From NCBI RefSeq assembly GCF_040126305.1, contig NZ_CP149512.1, positions 388,638 to 452,637 on the forward strand: a stretch of 64,000 nucleotides of DNA. The letters run 5' to 3'. Made by a program: the position numbers and the translations under genes. Below, piece after piece: positions 62,001 through 64,000 of this stretch. Every line of letters starts with the position of its first letter. Positions within the stretch are counted from its first letter, which is position 1. Source of the DNA: Pararhizobium sp. A13 (GTDB taxonomy: Bacteria; Pseudomonadota; Alphaproteobacteria; Rhizobiales; Rhizobiaceae). Under the pieces are notes generated by a model that had not been told where the DNA came from, searched no databases, and saw only the letters and a program-made list of their open reading frames with translations.

Positions 62001-62976
62001 CGAACTCGGCGGGCATTCGCTTCTTGCCGTCGAGTTGATGCTGCATCTGCGGGAAATCCTCGGACGCGAGCCTGGCATTGGCGTCCTGTTCGAGCACTCG
62101 ACGATCGGCAAGCTCGCCCGCCACATTGATCAGGGCCTGGACACGTCCGATGCCGGGCTTCAGCCGCTGGTCAAGCTGAACGCGGTGGCGGCCGGCAAGC
62201 CGCCGGTCTTCATGCTGCATCCAGCCGGTGGCCTGTCCTGGTGCTATAACGGGCTTGCCCGTGCGCTCGGCGCCGAAAGGCCGGTCTGGGGCGTGCAGGC
62301 GCTGGCGCTCGATCCGGAAGCGGAGGCGCCGCGCAGCCTTGACGAGATGGCGAGGGACTATGCGCGCCGCATTCAGTTTCTGGCCGGCGGCGAGACCATC
62401 CACCTCGTCGGCTGGTCTGTTGGCGGCATTCTCGCCCAGGCAGTGGCCGTTCAGCTGCGCGACATGGGCCTTGTCGTCGGCGTCGTCGCCATGCTCGATT
62501 CCTATCCTTGCGATTGCTGGCGTAATGAGCCTGATCCCGGGCCGGGGGCCGAACTGAAGGCGCTGCTCGCCATCGGCGGGCACGACCCGGACCGATTGCC
62601 GGACCTGCCGCTGACCCGGCCAGCCGTCGCCGCTTTCCTCGCCGACAACGGCAGTCCGCTGGCCAGGCTCCCGGCCGCCGCACTCGACGGCATGATGCGC
62701 GTTGTCGGGCTCAACAATCGCTTCGTGCGAACCCATCACCATCGCGGCTATGAAGGACCGCTTCTGCATTTCCGCGCGGCCGCCGACCATGGCGACGGCA
62801 TTTTGTCACCGGAAAGCTGGCGGACCTATTGTGCGTCGCTGAGCATTCACGAGGTGCCCGTTCTCCATGCCCATATGACGGGGACGGAGGCCGTCGCCCA
62901 TATCGCCCCGGTCCTGAAGATGGCGATCGAAGACAGAGAAAACGGGGAGGGCGACGATGGCATTCAGCGGGCTTGA
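59041..62976 (+). CDS. entF: EntF-like nonribosomal peptide synthetase, C-A-PCP-TE, serine-specific
   Basis: A 1311-aa single-module synthetase. Condensation domain: LHHVITDG (His146-Asp150). Adenylation domain: YTSGSTGEPKG (606-616), YGPTE (745-749), NGSGKLDRK (935-). Carrier: LGGHSL with Ser993. Thioesterase: GWSVGG with Ser1126. The eight pocket residues plus the invariant ends read D652, V653, W656, H695, F719, S721, L744, V752, D753, K939. This is DVWHFSLVDK, the published serine code of EntF. It therefore should condense dihydroxybenzoate with serine, with the thioesterase releasing a (cyclo)oligomer. The ATG at 59041 follows the carrier gene by 2 bp; an in-frame upstream start would overlap it entirely. 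Confidence 0.94.
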   Translation: MPAFASSNRRSQETGRTFPLTDAQAGLWFAQTIDPQNPVFNTGQYVDINGPLDVAAFEEAVRRVAMEADSLAVRILGQDRQVVDERNRPFLRIEDVSDRNNPREAALDVIRTDMGRAVDMTTEPLARQHLFRLADDSFIWYQRLHHVITDGFATGLVTQRIAQFYNAADGTAGQPLTDMEIAVHDDVGYRQSSRFHEDRDYWLDAMRDLPEVVGMKTGLARSGVSYHHVERMLDATLCADLVALAKTTQLSWPDILTALAGAYFARHVRRSEVVIGVPFMGRFGMSVARVPTMVMNVLPLRLAVDEEEKLVTWLRRSASRIVRDRRHGRYRSEQVRRDCGLLGGHKRLYGPLVNVLPLDAVPSLAGVQTDLAILGTGPVDDITFSFRGDPGAGNLRLEVDTNPGLYDEKETAAHGVRLASFLRAAVSGALAGRQLRDIPTVTGNESRWLIETLNDTAHAVPEKTLAALIEERCSTFAAREAVRFEGRSLRYGELDQRSAALAEALVEHGAGPGAVVAVTLPRSLDLIVALIAILRAGAAYMPLDPAHPPERLNKIMNSARPVALLRAEGGADLAGAPSLPPARWPDKPRGLAIPGPCGADPAYVIYTSGSTGEPKGVVVGHDAIVNRLEWMRLHYGFTAEDAILQKTPMTFDVSVWEFFLAFLCGGLLVVAPPEAHRDPVAMARIIRDNRVTTAHFVPSMLSAFLAEPRSRGLSLSRVFCSGEELTADLRDRFHDRIEAELHNLYGPTEAAVDVSYWPADHKDASRPVPIGFPVWNTRLYVLDDHFRPVPAGVDGHLFIAGRQLALEYLGQKALTEERFIADPFHPGERMYRTGDLARVRGDGAILYLGRSDHQIKLRGLRIELGEIETALLSHPAVTQVVVVLREDQPGDKRIVAYATAEANVLPAEISAHGAARLPDYMVPSAIMVLDAFPVNGSGKLDRKALPAPTHAGTRGRAPETESEKLVALLFARVLQSPGPLSADDDFFELGGHSLLAVELMLHLREILGREPGIGVLFEHSTIGKLARHIDQGLDTSDAGLQPLVKLNAVAAGKPPVFMLHPAGGLSWCYNGLARALGAERPVWGVQALALDPEAEAPRSLDEMARDYARRIQFLAGGETIHLVGWSVGGILAQAVAVQLRDMGLVVGVVAMLDSYPCDCWRNEPDPGPGAELKALLAIGGHDPDRLPDLPLTRPAVAAFLADNGSPLARLPAAALDGMMRVVGLNNRFVRTHHHRGYEGPLLHFRAAADHGDGILSPESWRTYCASLSIHEVPVLHAHMTGTEAVAHIAPVLKMAIEDRENGEGDDGIQRA

Positions 62977-63724
62977 GGGCAAAACCGCCTTCGTCACCGG
63001 TGCCGGCGGCGGCATTGGCATTGCTGTGGTGAAACTGCTTCTCGACGAAGGGGTCAAGGTCGCGGCCAGCGATCTCGCCGTCGAGACGCTCGAGACGCTG
63101 GCTGGTGCGAATCTGAGGATCGACCGTCTCGATGTCAGCCGGAGCGCGGCGGTCGACCGGCTCGTCGACGATGTCGCAGGCACCTGGGGCCACGTGGATT
63201 TCGGCGTCAACGTCGCCGGCGTGCTCGCGACGGCCACCATCCTGGAAACCTCGGACGAGGAATGGAACAGGGTTTTCTCCGTCAATGCAGCCGGCGTCTT
63301 CCATGTTTCCCGGGCGCTCGCGCGCCACATGGCGCCCCGTCGGCAAGGCAGCATCGTCACGGTAAGTTCCAACGCTGCCGGTATCCCGCGACAGAACATG
63401 GCCGCTTATGCCGCCTCCAAGGCGGCCTCGACCATGTTCACACGCTGCCTCGGGCTGGAGCTTGCCGCATACGGTATCCGCTGCAACATCGTCGCGCCGG
63501 GCTCGACCTTGACGTCGATGCAGACCGGAATGTGGAGCGACGAAGGAGGAGCCGCGCGGGTGATCGAGGGGTCGCTTGCGACCTACAAGCCCGGTATCCC
63601 GCTGCGGAAGTTGGCGACGGCCGAGGACGTGGCCAATTCCGTGGCTTTCCTCCTGTCCGACAGGGCAGCACATATCACCATGGCCGATCTCTATGTCGAC
63701 GGCGGCGCAACGCTTCGGGGTTGA
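62957..63724 (+). CDS. entA: 2,3-dihydro-2,3-dihydroxybenzoate dehydrogenase
   Basis: A 255-aa short-chain dehydrogenase, oxidising the isochorismatase product to 2,3-dihydroxybenzoate. TGAGGGIGIAVVKLLL (about residues 13-28) is the NAD-binding turn, NVAGVL lies near 80, and YAASKAAS supplies the Tyr-x3-Lys pair near 150. The start overlaps entF by 20 bp. With entC, entB and entE this completes the dihydroxybenzoate pathway. A general SDR role cannot be excluded from motifs alone, but the position is decisive. Confidence 0.92.
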   Translation: MAFSGLEGKTAFVTGAGGGIGIAVVKLLLDEGVKVAASDLAVETLETLAGANLRIDRLDVSRSAAVDRLVDDVAGTWGHVDFGVNVAGVLATATILETSDEEWNRVFSVNAAGVFHVSRALARHMAPRRQGSIVTVSSNAAGIPRQNMAAYAASKAASTMFTRCLGLELAAYGIRCNIVAPGSTLTSMQTGMWSDEGGAARVIEGSLATYKPGIPLRKLATAEDVANSVAFLLSDRAAHITMADLYVDGGATLRG

Positions 63725-63727
63725 ACG

Positions 63728-64000
63728 ATGAAACAAACATGCAAGAAGCAGGACGGGCCATCGACCTTTGCCGCCCGCGAGGCAATGCCGGAAACCGAGA
63801 TGGACGCAATGCCTGTGACCATGCCGGGCTGTCGGCGGTTCATGCTGATGGCCGAAAGCGGCCTGCCTTATGAGATTTTCGCCTTCGTTCCCGACGCGCC
63901 GCCGCCGCCTCAAGGGTTTCCGGTCATCTATGTCCTTGATGCCAATTCGGATTTCATCACCGTCGCCGAGACCGTGCGGCGGGTTTCGCGTCGTCCGAAG
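63728..64000 (+). CDS. Alpha/beta-hydrolase esterase, 5' part (IroE/Fes-like; cut by window edge)
   Basis: Ninety-one codons from an ATG at 63728, three bases after the entA stop, running off the window. The translation includes GLPYEIFAFVPDAPPPPQGF and PVIYVLDANSDFITVAETVR, the opening strand of the IroE/ferri-siderophore esterase family, which hydrolyses tri-serine lactone siderophores to release iron. The catalytic Ser lies beyond the edge. The position in an ent operon supports this role. Confidence 0.72.
   Translation, partial: MKQTCKKQDGPSTFAAREAMPETEMDAMPVTMPGCRRFMLMAESGLPYEIFAFVPDAPPPPQGFPVIYVLDANSDFITVAETVRRVSRRPK

Noticed and set aside
1..64000. CRISPR arrays, tRNA or rRNA genes, intact insertion sequences
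   Set aside because: No regularly spaced repeats, cloverleaf-like sequences with CCA ends, or transposase genes with terminal repeats were found.

Overview
The window looks like part of a repABC secondary replicon (large plasmid or chromid) of a Rhizobiaceae bacterium (Rhizobium/Agrobacterium/Ensifer group). The evidence is a complete repA-(repD)-repB-repC operon with parS palindromes and a repB-repC antisense RNA, a MucR/Ros-type regulator, a rhizobial-type cellulose operon with bcsN, high GC, and overlapping stop/start codons throughout. I cannot name the species from the sequence alone.

Layout. 1-2.9 kb: a cut-off S-adenosylmethionine decarboxylase, a MucR-like regulator, a LysR remnant, a small XRE regulator, a 133-bp nested palindrome and the tail of a second XRE-type gene. 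This patch looks like a decayed accessory region. 2.9-8.1 kb (minus strand): a probable operon for a DUF3141 alpha/beta-hydrolase-like protein, phosphate acyltransferase, acetate kinase and a FabI enoyl-ACP reductase. Divergent from it (8.5-15.3 kb) are a CBS-BON protein, glycogen phosphorylase with a coupled 31-codon ORF, a glucoamylase fragment and a secreted SH3/Gly-rich protein. 16.2-23.4 kb (minus): cold-shock protein, a DNA translocase of the FtsK family without membrane segments, then repC, repB, a repD-like ORF and repA.

23.9-32.1 kb (plus): a complete branched-chain-amino-acid-type ABC transporter (binding protein, two permeases, two ATPases), an unknown 130-aa protein, an FAD/NAD(P)-binding oxidoreductase and an SsuD-like flavin monooxygenase, suggesting uptake and oxidation of an organic (perhaps sulfonated) substrate. 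32.3-39.9 kb: a PAN-domain alpha-2-macroglobulin with an intact thioester motif, overlapping a PBP1C gene. 40.1-48.8 kb: cellulose synthesis (bcsN, bcsA, bcsB, bcsZ and a TPR protein). 48.9-49.9 kb: glutathione peroxidase and acylphosphatase.

49.9-64.0 kb: an iron-acquisition island. It has an AraC-type regulator divergent from a TonB-dependent siderophore receptor, an O-methyltransferase, a periplasmic binding protein, and an enterobactin-type pathway (entC, entE, isochorismatase, a free-standing aryl carrier protein, a four-domain EntF-like NRPS whose specificity residues match the serine code, entA, and the start of an esterase). The regulator/receptor intergenic region carries an 11-bp direct repeat with 21-bp spacing and a TGA-N9-TCA element, both plausible control sites.

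No tRNA, rRNA, CRISPR array or intact insertion sequence was seen. All sites and residues were read by eye; no database search was run.
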